Part shown: one piece after another, positions 7,573-14,903 of the stretch
How positions within the stretch are numbered: position 1 is the first letter of the stretch
Layout: every line of letters starts with the position of its first letter
From: Thermoplasmata archaeon
GTDB lineage: Archaea > Thermoplasmatota > Thermoplasmata > Lutacidiplasmatales > UBA184
Assembly (NCBI GenBank): GCA_030038885.1
Contig: JASHQY010000008.1
Span: 1 to 24,992, forward strand
Direction: 5' to 3'
DNA: 24,992 nucleotides
Program-made: the position numbers and the translations under genes
Notes under the pieces: model-generated
Database searches by the model: none
Told to the model about the DNA's origin: nothing
Seen by the model: the letters and a program-made list of their open reading frames with translations, nothing else

Positions 7573-8148
7573 ATGGTCGGTCAGAAGCTCCGGCCCATCC
7601 TGCCCGGTGCCATATCGCTCGAAGGAGTCCACGCGCTCCCGCGGCCGGTGCACTTCGACCCCCGCGGCTTCCTCATCGAGACGCTGCGCCAGGACGACGC
7701 GGAGGTGCGGGGCTCGGAGTTCGCCATGGCCTACACCTCCGTGACGATCCCGGGGGAGTTCCGGGACCGGGACCGCTGGCACCATCACCGCCGCCAGTCC
7801 GACCGGTTCGTGGTCACCATGGGGGAGATGATGCTCGCGCTCTACGACTCTCGATCGGAGTCCCCGACCCGCGGCCGACTCGAGGTGATCCGGATGGAGG
7901 GCGCGCCGTACGACCGTCTCTCCCGCTCGTCGAAGGAGGAGGCCACGACGTACCTGGTCCCCATTCCGCCAGGGGTCTACCACTGCATCGGGAACCTCTC
8001 CGCGCGTCCGTTCGTGCTGGTCAATTTTCCGACGGCGCTGTACGATCCGACCGACGAGGGACGGGCGCCGTTCCGGGACGTTCGGGTCGAGGCGCTGCGA
8101 GGACCGTTCGGCTGGGATCTGGTCGACGCGAGCTCACGGCCGTCATGA
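7573..8148 (+). CDS. dTDP-4-dehydrorhamnose 3,5-epimerase-like cupin (RmlC-like)
   Basis: This 191-residue cupin lies in the RmlC position of an rml operon. DPRGFLIET (29-37) matches the RmlC DxRGxFxE signature. WHHHRRQSD (69-77) carries the catalytic-base histidine region, and VPIPPGVYH (129-137) is the second histidine strand. In a hand alignment the tyrosine that acts as general acid in characterised RmlC enzymes is replaced by Asn151, while the later tyrosine Tyr157 (ALYDP) is kept. It may therefore be only a C3 epimerase, may make another sugar, or may be inactive. The ATG has GGTGA 5 nt upstream; an alternative GTG at 7564 would overlap the rmlB stop as GTGA and add three residues. Confidence 0.75.
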   Translation: MVGQKLRPILPGAISLEGVHALPRPVHFDPRGFLIETLRQDDAEVRGSEFAMAYTSVTIPGEFRDRDRWHHHRRQSDRFVVTMGEMMLALYDSRSESPTRGRLEVIRMEGAPYDRLSRSSKEEATTYLVPIPPGVYHCIGNLSARPFVLVNFPTALYDPTDEGRAPFRDVRVEALRGPFGWDLVDASSRPS

Positions 8149-9071
8149 CCCGACTGCTCGTGTTCGGGGGGAACTCCCTCGTCGGGTCCCACTTCCTCCG
8201 TACGACCCGCCATCCGATCACGGCGGCGGGACGGACTCGGCCCGACGGGACGAGCGTGACCGATTTTGCGGAGATCGATCTGGAAGATCCCTCCGCGATT
8301 CGGACTCTCGTTGCGCGGTCGGACGCGGAGGTGCTCGTGAACTTCACGGCGGCGACCAAGGTGGATCTCGTGGAGAAGGAGCGACCGTCCGGCCCGCCGT
8401 CGCCCGAGGGACCGGCGTATCGAATCAACGCGGCCCTGCCGGAGGCCCTGGCCCAGGCCACCCGTGCCGCGAAGAGGTACCTGATCAGCTTCTCCACGAG
8501 CTTCGTGTTCGACGGTCTCCGCGGACCCTATTCGGAGGCGAGTCGTCCTTCCAGGTTTTCCGACCGCGTCTCCTGGTACGGGTGGACGAAGGGGGTCGGA
8601 GAGCGGTTGGTCCGGACCGCAGATCCGACCGCGGTGATCGTGCGGATCGCCTATCCGTACGGGTCTCCGTACGGCGAAAAGCCGGACTTCGCGCGACGCA
8701 TCGCGGACGCCTTCCGGGACGGGACCTCCCCTCCCTACTTTGACGACCAGCAGATCACGCCCACCTGGATACCGGACATCAGCCGAGCGATCGAGCGACT
8801 GATCGACCTGCGGCCGACGGGCGTGCTCCACATCGCTTCGCCGAACGCAACGAGTCCCTTCGAGTTTGCTCGGGGAGTCGTGACCGAGATCGGGGGCGAC
8901 CCTTCGGCGCTCCGCGCGGGATCCATGGCGGAGTTTCTGCGCCGGGAGGGGGCGACTCCGCGGCCCCGGCGCGGCGGGCTCCTGTGCACGAAGGCCCGGG
9001 TCGCAGGGCTCAAGCTTACAACCTGGAAGGACGGTATTCACGAGTATCTCCAGAGCGGAGGGCTCGCGTGA
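8145..9071 (+). CDS. rmlD: dTDP-4-dehydrorhamnose reductase-like enzyme
   Basis: This 308-residue extended short-chain dehydrogenase of the RmlD type reduces the 4-keto group of a dTDP-6-deoxyhexulose with NAD(P)H. GGNSLVG (8-14) is the nucleotide-binding loop, and Tyr145/Lys149 in WYGWTKG form the YxxxK pair. FSTSFVFDG (116-124) and ITPTWIPDI are family-like segments; the latter matches the usual RmlD QxGxPT neighbourhood. The ATG lies in an ATGA overlap with the RmlC-like gene, and its own stop overlaps rmlA. The sugar formed depends on the stereochemistry set by the atypical RmlC-like protein. A GDP-4-keto-6-deoxymannose reductase role is less likely given the operon. Confidence 0.85.
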   Translation: MTRLLVFGGNSLVGSHFLRTTRHPITAAGRTRPDGTSVTDFAEIDLEDPSAIRTLVARSDAEVLVNFTAATKVDLVEKERPSGPPSPEGPAYRINAALPEALAQATRAAKRYLISFSTSFVFDGLRGPYSEASRPSRFSDRVSWYGWTKGVGERLVRTADPTAVIVRIAYPYGSPYGEKPDFARRIADAFRDGTSPPYFDDQQITPTWIPDISRAIERLIDLRPTGVLHIASPNATSPFEFARGVVTEIGGDPSALRAGSMAEFLRREGATPRPRRGGLLCTKARVAGLKLTTWKDGIHEYLQSGGLA

Positions 9072-10138
9072 AGGGCCTGGTACTGGCGGGAGGGCATGGG
9101 ACCCGGTTGCGGCCCCTGACCTACACCGGCAACAAGCACATGCTCCCCATCGCGAACCAGCCGATCCTCTACTTCGCGCTCCGCCACCTGGCGCGCGCGG
9201 GGGTCCGGGACGTCGGGATCATCCTCGGGCCGATCAACGAGGGGATCCGGGAAGCCGTGGGGGACGGCCGGGAGTTCGGGCTCCGGGTCGAGTACATCGT
9301 GCAGGGTGAGCCGAAGGGCCTCGCGCACGCGGTGCTCTGCGCCCGGGAGTTCCTCGCGGAGGATCCGTTCGTGATGTACCTGGGAGACAACCTGCTGCAG
9401 CAGGGCGTCGCGCCGTTCATCGCCCGCTACCGCGAGGCGCCCGTGGACGCGGTCGTCGGGGCGACGACGGTCCCGGACCCCCGCGCGTTCGGGGTCGTCG
9501 AGCTGGACGGCGAGCGCATCGTCTCGATCGAGGAAAAGCCCACGGTCCCCCGGAGCCACCTCGCGCTTATCGGCGTCTACCTGTTCGCTCCGACGATCCA
9601 TCCGATCATCCGCGACCTGCGGCCGTCGAAGCGCGGCGAGCTCGAGATCACGGACGCGATCTGGCGCCTCTGGAAGAACTCGGGCAAGGTCTCCGTGCTC
9701 CGGCTCAACGGCTGGTGGAAGGACACCGGGCACCCCGGCGATCTCCTCGAGGCCAACGAGCTCGTCCTTCGCAGCATGACGCGCGAGGAGCTGAAGAACG
9801 AGGGACGACTCGAGCCGGGCGCGATCGTCGAAGGAAGCGTGGGCGTCGGCGCGGGCACGATCGTCGAGCGGGGCGCGCAGATCGTGGGCCCGTCGGTGAT
9901 CGGCGCGGACGCGCGGATCGGGCCCGGAGCCGTGGTCGGCCCGTTCTCGGCGATCGGGAACCGGGCGACGGTGATCGCGGCGCAGGTGCAGCGCTCGATC
10001 GTGATGGACGGGGCGCGGATCGAGGGCGTGGCCCTCGTCAACAGCCTCGTCGGTCGGGGCGCCGAGATCGTGGCGTCGCACCCGATGTCCGCCCCCCTCA
10101 CGCTGACCCTCGGCGACTCCTCGAAGGTCACGCTCTGA
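9068..10138 (+). CDS. rmlA: Glucose-1-phosphate thymidylyltransferase, long archaeal form
   Basis: This 356-residue nucleotidyltransferase activates glucose-1-phosphate with dTTP, the first step of the dTDP-rhamnose pathway. The signature LAGGHGTRLRPLT starts at residue 6, Gly106-Asp107 (YLGDN) lies in the sugar/metal site, and EEKP and GWWKDTGHPGDLLEAN are typical RmlA segments. From about residue 250 the protein continues as a left-handed beta helix with hexapeptide repeats, the long form common in archaea and StrD-like enzymes. The GTG start overlaps the rmlD stop as GTGA and has GGAGGG 7 nt upstream. As the last gene of the operon, it completes an rmlB-C-D-A order. UDP-sugar specificity is possible but unlikely in this context. 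Confidence 0.92.
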   Translation: MKGLVLAGGHGTRLRPLTYTGNKHMLPIANQPILYFALRHLARAGVRDVGIILGPINEGIREAVGDGREFGLRVEYIVQGEPKGLAHAVLCAREFLAEDPFVMYLGDNLLQQGVAPFIARYREAPVDAVVGATTVPDPRAFGVVELDGERIVSIEEKPTVPRSHLALIGVYLFAPTIHPIIRDLRPSKRGELEITDAIWRLWKNSGKVSVLRLNGWWKDTGHPGDLLEANELVLRSMTREELKNEGRLEPGAIVEGSVGVGAGTIVERGAQIVGPSVIGADARIGPGAVVGPFSAIGNRATVIAAQVQRSIVMDGARIEGVALVNSLVGRGAEIVASHPMSAPLTLTLGDSSKVTL

Positions 10139-10141
10139 CCC

Positions 10142-10157
10142 GGATCCGGACGGATCC
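10142..10157. terminator. Hairpin directly after rmlA
   Basis: GGATCC, a 4-nt GGAC loop and GGATCC form a perfect 6-bp stem starting 4 nt after the rmlA stop, followed only by TT. It could mark the 3' end of the rml transcript, but the short T-run makes intrinsic termination doubtful. Confidence 0.3.
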
Positions 10158-10243
10158 TTCCCGGCGTCGTTCCCCGCCGAGCCTCGTCCGCAGGACGCGC
10201 CGGATCGAGAAAGCTCTTGACGGCCGCGCGATTCGGGGCCGCC

Positions 10244-11260
10244 GTGAGGCTCAAGAAGCTGGGCCGCACCGGGGTGCTGGTCAGCGAACTGGGCCTCGGC
10301 ACCATGACCTTCGGCTGGAAGGCGACCGAGGCGGAGAGCCACGCCCTGCTCGATCGCTTCGTCGCGTCGGGGGGCAACCTCGTCGACACCGCGGACGTCT
10401 ATTCCGAGGGAAGGTCCGAGGAGATCCTCGGGGGCTGGCTGGCCGGCCGGGACCGGGAGGAGATCGTCCTCGCGACGAAGGCCCGCTTCCGGACCGGGGA
10501 GGGTGCGAACCGCGTCGGGCTCTCCCGGAAGCACCTCGTGTCGGCGGTGCGGCAGAGCCTCCACCGGCTGCGGACCGACTACATCGATCTCTTCCAGGTC
10601 CACACGTGGGATCCGCTCACTCCGCTCGAGGAGACCTTCGGGACCCTCAACACGCTCGTCGAGAGCGGCTCGATCCGCTACGTCGGCATCAGCAACTTCC
10701 GCGGCTGGCAGCTCGAGAAGGCGCTGCAGCTCTGCCGGGCCCGCGGCTGGAGCGAGCCGGTCAGCCTGCAGCCGCAGTACAACCTCCACGCGAGGGCGAC
10801 CGAGTTCGAGCTGCTGCCGCTCTGCGCCGCCGAGGGTCTCGCGGTCCTGCCGTGGAGCCCCCTAGGCGGTGGGTTCCTGACCGGCAAGTACCGGGACTGG
10901 GTGCGGCATGCGCCCGCGGGCACTCGGATCGGGGACGCGAAGGACCCCGAGATGTACGTCTCCCGGTTCGACAACGACCGCGCGCGACGCATCGTCGAGG
11001 CCGTCGTGCACGTTTCCCGGTCCACGAGGAAGACCCCTGCCCAGGTCGCCCTGAACTGGGTCCTGGCGAACCCCGCTGTGACCTCGCCGATCCTCGGGGT
11101 CCGCAACGGAGAGCAGCTGGTCGAGAATCTGGGGGCCACGGGCTGGTCCCTCACCGGCACGCAGCGGGCCGAACTGGATGCGGCCAGCGATCTCGAGATC
11201 ACCTATCCGTACGATCGACGCGCCGAGCAGCAGCAACGGGACGGACGAGATCCCCCGTAG
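10244..11260 (+). CDS. Aldo/keto reductase
   Basis: This 338-residue (alpha/beta)8-barrel NADPH-dependent oxidoreductase carries the classical catalytic tetrad at Asp48, Tyr53, Lys79 and His120. The N-terminus LGRTGVLVSELGLGTMTFG and the C-terminal NADPH-binding SPILGVRN segment are typical of YajO/AKR11-12-type proteins. I chose the GTG at 10244 because it gives the usual family start (MRLKKLGRTG); a TTG at 10217 would add nine residues. Neither has a strong ribosome-binding site. It follows rmlA by 105 bp on the same strand and has no obvious promoter, so read-through from the sugar operon is possible. The carbonyl substrate is unknown. Confidence 0.9.
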   Translation: MRLKKLGRTGVLVSELGLGTMTFGWKATEAESHALLDRFVASGGNLVDTADVYSEGRSEEILGGWLAGRDREEIVLATKARFRTGEGANRVGLSRKHLVSAVRQSLHRLRTDYIDLFQVHTWDPLTPLEETFGTLNTLVESGSIRYVGISNFRGWQLEKALQLCRARGWSEPVSLQPQYNLHARATEFELLPLCAAEGLAVLPWSPLGGGFLTGKYRDWVRHAPAGTRIGDAKDPEMYVSRFDNDRARRIVEAVVHVSRSTRKTPAQVALNWVLANPAVTSPILGVRNGEQLVENLGATGWSLTGTQRAELDAASDLEITYPYDRRAEQQQRDGRDPP

Positions 11261-11308
11261 GCCGATGCGACGACCCTGGCCGCCGGAGGCGATGCCGCCG
11301 AGGCCAAG

Positions 11309-11323
11309 GCCCCTGTGCGGGGC
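11309..11323. terminator. Small hairpin between convergent genes
   Basis: GCCCC and GGGGC form a 5-bp stem around TGTGC in the 280-bp gap between the aldo/keto reductase and the convergent aldolase. The rest of the gap shows no gene. The role is a guess. Confidence 0.2.
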
Positions 11324-11540
11324 GCGGAACCGCAGGGTCGAGCTCGCGCCAGGGCGGGTACCCGACACCCGGGGCAGCATTCGCGAGCGGAAATCGTCCC
11401 GCTCCATCGGGACTCCCGCGACCGCCTCCCGAAGAGCATCGTTCGCGGACCGCGGGAGGCGGATCGCCTACCCCGGCCGCCGGCACGGGGCGCAGCTCGC
11501 GAACCCGGCGATCGACCCCCACGGGGGCCCGGCGGACGAT

Positions 11541-12290
11541 CTAAAAGTTCCGGTAGGCACGCGCTCCCTCGAGCAGGAACCGGATATCCGATGCGAGGGA
11601 GATGAACCGAAAGCCGAGCTCGATCGCGATCCGCTTCTCCTCGGGATCGACGACCAGCGTTCCGGGGACTTTGCCGTGGCGTTCGCAGGCGGCGACGACC
11701 TCGCGCATCGCCGCGCGCACCGTCGGGTGCTTTCGGTCGTCCCACAACCCGAGGCTCAGCGTGAGGTCCTGGGGGCCCACGAAGAGAACGTCCACCCCCG
11801 GCACCGCGGCGATCGCGTCCAGATGGGAGATGGCCTCCTTCGTCTCGATCTGGACCCCCACCAGTGTCTCCGCGTTCGCGGTCCTCAGATAGGTCGCGAG
11901 TTCCGCCCCGTAGCGCGTGGCGGCCGCAGCCGCCGCGCCCCGGACCCCGTCGGGGGGGTACTTCGCGAAGGCCACCGCGTTCCTCGCTTGCGCTTCCGTG
12001 CTCACGAGCGGGAGGAGCACGCCGTGCGCCCCGGCATCGAGGGCCTGCTTCACCAGATACTGGTCGATGTCCCCCACTCGGACCAACGGGGTGGGGCCCT
12101 CGCTCGCGAGGATCGAGATCATCGCCGCGATCGTCTCGGGATTCATCGGCGCGTGCTCGGTGTCGATCACGAACCACTCGAACCCCGCCCCCTTGAGGGC
12201 GTCGAGATTGAGCAGGGAAGGAGAGGAGATCCACGTCCCGAAGCACGGCTCCTTCGAATCGCGCAACCGTGCCTTCAACCGGTTCTTCAC
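11541..12290 (-). CDS. HpcH/HpaI family aldolase
   Basis: This 249-residue metal-dependent class II aldolase cleaves 2-keto-3-deoxy or 2,4-dihydroxy acids to pyruvate (or a pyruvate analogue) and an aldehyde. Active-site residues can be placed as His46 (DTEHAP), Arg71 (LVRVG), Glu149 (VQIET) and Asp175 (VGPQDL), the last two being metal ligands. Length is normal. The GTG at 12290 gives the usual N-terminus and has a TATA-like element about 26 nt upstream; the frame remains open well upstream but lacks family similarity there. Possible substrates include 2-keto-3-deoxy-L-rhamnonate or 4-hydroxy-2-oxoheptanedioate. Proximity to 6-deoxysugar genes is suggestive only, and citramalyl/malyl-CoA lyase relatives cannot be fully excluded. 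Confidence 0.88.
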   Translation of the reverse strand: MKNRLKARLRDSKEPCFGTWISSPSLLNLDALKGAGFEWFVIDTEHAPMNPETIAAMISILASEGPTPLVRVGDIDQYLVKQALDAGAHGVLLPLVSTEAQARNAVAFAKYPPDGVRGAAAAAATRYGAELATYLRTANAETLVGVQIETKEAISHLDAIAAVPGVDVLFVGPQDLTLSLGLWDDRKHPTVRAAMREVVAACERHGKVPGTLVVDPEEKRIAIELGFRFISLASDIRFLLEGARAYRNF

Positions 12291-12312
12291 GGACCGGGGG
12301 GAGACCCGCGCA

Positions 12313-12320
12313 GGGTAATG
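12313..12320 (-). promoter_or_regulatory. TATA-like element for the HpcH/HpaI aldolase
   Basis: CCATTACC on the minus strand is centred about 26 nt before the GTG at 12290, which predicts a leaderless transcript and supports that start. Confidence 0.4.
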
Positions 12321-12466
12321 GTTTGCGCGGGGTCGGGGGATCCCACGGTCGGGCCTTACCGCACCGGTCCGGCCCGGCGTCCGCTCGTGGGCGTTCGGCG
12401 TTCGGTCGTCACGAAGCATCCGCCTTCGTCGCGCGGAGGGGTACACCCGGAGGAGTCGGTCGTCCC

Positions 12467-13435
12467 CTAGCGTCCGCGGTACCGCTCGAGATCGGCCTCG
12501 ACCATGATCTTGACGAGCTCGCGGAAGTGGGTCCGGGGTTCCCATCCGAGCTCCCGCTTCGCCTTCGCGGCGCTGCCCCGAAGATTGAACACCTCGGCGG
12601 GTCGGTTGAACCGGGGATCCGTCCGGAGGTACCGCTGCCAGTCGGTCACGCCGGCGGCGGCGAAGGCCTCCTCGACGAACTCCCGCACGGTGTGCGCTTC
12701 GCCGGTCGCGCCCACGAAGTCCCCCGGTGCGTTGGCCTGGAGCGAGCGCCACATCAGCTCCACGTAATCGGGCGCGAAGCCCCAGTCTCTCCGCGCATCG
12801 AGATTGCCCAGCGTCAGGGACTCGGATCGGCCCGTCACGATGCGAGCGACCCCGTCCGTGATCTTGCGCGTCACGAACTCCAGGCCGCGCCGGGGAGACT
12901 CGTGGTTGAACAGGATCCCGTTCGCCGCGAAGATCGAGTAGGCCTCGCGATAGTTCACCGTCGCCCAGTACCCGTAGACCTTGGCAACTCCGTACGGACT
13001 GCGGGGATGGAAGGGGGTCTGTTCGTCCTGGGGTTCGGTCGCGACGTGACCGAACATCTCGCTGGAGGAGGCCTGATAGAATCTGGCGGTCGGGGCGTTC
13101 GTGCGGACCGCTTCGAGCAGACGCAGGGTTCCCAGGCCCGTGATCTCTCCGGTCAGGGCCGGCTGCGCGAAGGAGGTCCCCACGAAGGACTGGGCCCCAA
13201 GGTTGTAGACCTCGTCCGGGACCACCGACTTGACCGCTTGGTTCAGCGACGATTGGTCGATCAAGTCCCCGTCGACGAGCTCGACCCGGTCCTGGACTGC
13301 CCGAAGATTGGACAGGTTGGGGCTGCTCAGCCGGCGGACCACTCCCGCAACACGGTAGCCCTTCGCGAGGAGGAACTCCGCGAGGTACGATCCGTCCTGG
13401 CCCGTGATCCCCGTGATCAAGGCGGTACGGCCCAT
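12467..13435 (-). CDS. gmd: GDP-mannose 4,6-dehydratase
   Basis: This 322-residue extended short-chain dehydrogenase converts GDP-mannose to GDP-4-keto-6-deoxymannose, precursor of GDP-rhamnose, -fucose or -perosamine. The NADP loop GITGQDGSYLAE starts at residue 9. The catalytic set is Ser124 and Glu126 (QASSSEMFG) with Tyr148 and Lys152 (SPYGVAK). LFNHESPRRGLEFVTRKI, GNLDARRDWGFAPDYV and RPAEVFNLRG are diagnostic of GMD. The ATG at 13435 lies about 28 nt from a TATA-like TTAATA and right after GGGTGG; a GTG at 13444 would be too close to the TATA element. No matching reductase, epimerase or aminotransferase for the GDP-4-keto sugar lies beside it. Confidence 0.95.
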   Translation of the reverse strand: MGRTALITGITGQDGSYLAEFLLAKGYRVAGVVRRLSSPNLSNLRAVQDRVELVDGDLIDQSSLNQAVKSVVPDEVYNLGAQSFVGTSFAQPALTGEITGLGTLRLLEAVRTNAPTARFYQASSSEMFGHVATEPQDEQTPFHPRSPYGVAKVYGYWATVNYREAYSIFAANGILFNHESPRRGLEFVTRKITDGVARIVTGRSESLTLGNLDARRDWGFAPDYVELMWRSLQANAPGDFVGATGEAHTVREFVEEAFAAAGVTDWQRYLRTDPRFNRPAEVFNLRGSAAKAKRELGWEPRTHFRELVKIMVEADLERYRGR

Positions 13436-13460
13436 TGGGGCCACCCGAAGTTTTCTAGGT

Positions 13461-13466
13461 TATTAA
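13461..13466 (-). promoter_or_regulatory. TATA-like element for gmd
   Basis: TTAATA on the minus strand sits in an A/T-rich patch centred about 28 nt before the ATG at 13435. This predicts a leaderless or nearly leaderless gmd transcript. Confidence 0.5.
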
Positions 13467-13588
13467 CTCATGGAATCGAGCGTCGGGCACTGCGTTTGGT
13501 CTCCGGGGGCGTCTTCCTCGCGTCCGGTGGCGGACCGAGGAGCCCCCGAGGTCAATCGGCCCCTCGCACGTCGCGGAACGGTGCCCTG

Positions 13589-13637
13589 CGTCCCTGCGCA
13601 CGTTGCGCGGGTCCAGCGGGTTCACGTCGCAGGGACG
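13589..13637. other. Long stem-loop in the interval between a GT4 gene and gmd
   Basis: CGTCCCTGCG (13589-13598) and CGCAGGGACG (13628-13637) are a perfect 10-bp inverted repeat. Inside it ACGT (13600-13603) can pair with ACGT (13624-13627) after a one-base bulge, giving a 14-bp interrupted stem with a 20-nt apical loop. CCCTGCG also recurs at 13584-13590 and 13666-13672. The 337-bp interval (13436-13772) otherwise holds only the gmd promoter. The stem lies 136 nt past the GT4 stop, so it may be a 3'-UTR structure, a terminator or a small RNA. Nothing identifies it further. Confidence 0.45.
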
Positions 13638-13772
13638 GGTGGACGTACGCGTGCGGACCGCCACTCCCTGCGCCTACGTTCCGTCGCCGCGACCGTCGCC
13701 GCCGGACCAACGCGGCCCCGCGACGTCCATTCCGCGCGATCCCGGGGGGTCCGCCGCCTTCGTGTGAACCAC

Positions 13773-14903
13773 TCACGTCGGCGGCATGACCGAGTGCGGG
13801 TCGGCGCTGAGCCAACGCTCGAGCCGGCGCGCTACGTCGGCGGCAAAGTAACCGTGCACACTCTCACGAATCCGGTCCGGCTGCCGCCGGGAGCGAGGTT
13901 GCCCGAGCGACTCGAGGCAAAGGTGGGCCAATTCCTCGGGGGAGACACCAAAACGAACGTACGGATTCTCTCGCAACTCCACGAACGGCGCACCGCTCGG
14001 CAAAGTGATTACCGGTGTTCCCACCGAGAGGGATTCGAGCGGCAGCAGCCCCAGTCCCTCGTAATCGAAGAGGAATAGGGTGGCACGGGCTCCGGCGAGA
14101 AACGAGACTAGCTCCGGGTCGGAGAGAAAGCCCCGGTGGGGGATGCCCGGCACCGCTCGCGGCCCAAAGGTGAGCACGGGGACGCCGCGCGCCCTTAGGT
14201 CGCGGAGCAACCCCTCGTCCGTCGGCCGCAAGCTGACCGTGGGCGCCGCAATGTAGGGGGTGGCATCGTCCACAGTTGCCGGAGGACTGAACCGCTCGTC
14301 GTCGACCGCGGCCAGCGACTCGGTCGGTCCGAGACCGTAGAGGTAGGACGAGAGTTCGGCACCCCAGCGCGAGATCGAGAACACTCGGTCGAATGCGCGA
14401 ATCCGGCGGGCCTCGACGCGGTGGATGAATGGGTAAACGGAGATCACAGCCCGTCGGAGGACCGAATGCGGTCGGTCTCGAGCAAGGAGGAAGACGTGGT
14501 CGATCAGGTCGAGCAACACGAGAGCGGTCCTCGGCCGTGCCGCGTCAGCTCCCCTGTTGAGATACTCCCCGACCCAGTGTCCCTCGTCGGAAAAGACAAC
14601 GACCCAGTCGATGGGTGCGCTGCGGTGTAGGCGCCGCAGCAGGGAAGCGAGGCGTCGGTCTGGGCCCCGGAGCAGCTGGCGGGAGAGCAGGTCGAGGTTG
14701 CTCCAGCGATCCGAGGGAGTAGTACGAACGAACTCAAAATGCGCCGGGGCGACCTGCTGGCGAACCTCAGGGACGATACGGTCGAGGACGGTCTCCGCGA
14801 CCACCGTGACGTCGTGGCGACGGGCCAGTTCCCGTGCGAGGCAGAACGCGAGGCGATTGCCGTGGACACGCTTGATGAACGGGGCGGCGACGGCGATTCT
14901 CAT
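13773..14903 (-). CDS. GT4-like family glycosyltransferase
   Basis: This 376-residue predicted GT-B fold enzyme transfers a sugar from a nucleotide donor. The N-terminal half is divergent (MRIAVAAPF strand, then KRVHGNR). The C-terminal half has the GT4 EX7E motif, Glu282 and Glu290 in YEGLGLLPLESLSVGTPVI, which binds the donor. The ATG forms an ATGA overlap with the preceding GT4 gene and has GAGGAG just upstream, so it is translated as part of the membrane protein-GT4-GT4 operon. No transmembrane segment is seen; it would act at the cytoplasmic face on a lipid-linked glycan. Donor and acceptor are unknown. Confidence 0.85.
   Translation of the reverse strand: MRIAVAAPFIKRVHGNRLAFCLARELARRHDVTVVAETVLDRIVPEVRQQVAPAHFEFVRTTPSDRWSNLDLLSRQLLRGPDRRLASLLRRLHRSAPIDWVVVFSDEGHWVGEYLNRGADAARPRTALVLLDLIDHVFLLARDRPHSVLRRAVISVYPFIHRVEARRIRAFDRVFSISRWGAELSSYLYGLGPTESLAAVDDERFSPPATVDDATPYIAAPTVSLRPTDEGLLRDLRARGVPVLTFGPRAVPGIPHRGFLSDPELVSFLAGARATLFLFDYEGLGLLPLESLSVGTPVITLPSGAPFVELRENPYVRFGVSPEELAHLCLESLGQPRSRRQPDRIRESVHGYFAADVARRLERWLSADPHSVMPPT

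Noticed and set aside
9038..10789. 583-codon minus-strand frame opposite rmlA and the aldo/keto reductase
   Set aside because: It spans the ends of two genuine plus-strand genes and their gap, and has no recognisable domain.
13561..13680. Possible tRNA or structured RNA gene
   Set aside because: The stem is clear, but no cloverleaf, anticodon arm or T-loop consensus could be fitted, so it was recorded only as a stem-loop.
13470..14078. 202-codon plus-strand frame between gmd and the GT4 gene
   Set aside because: It is Arg-rich, overlaps the GT4 3' end in antisense and the stem-loop, and has no family features.
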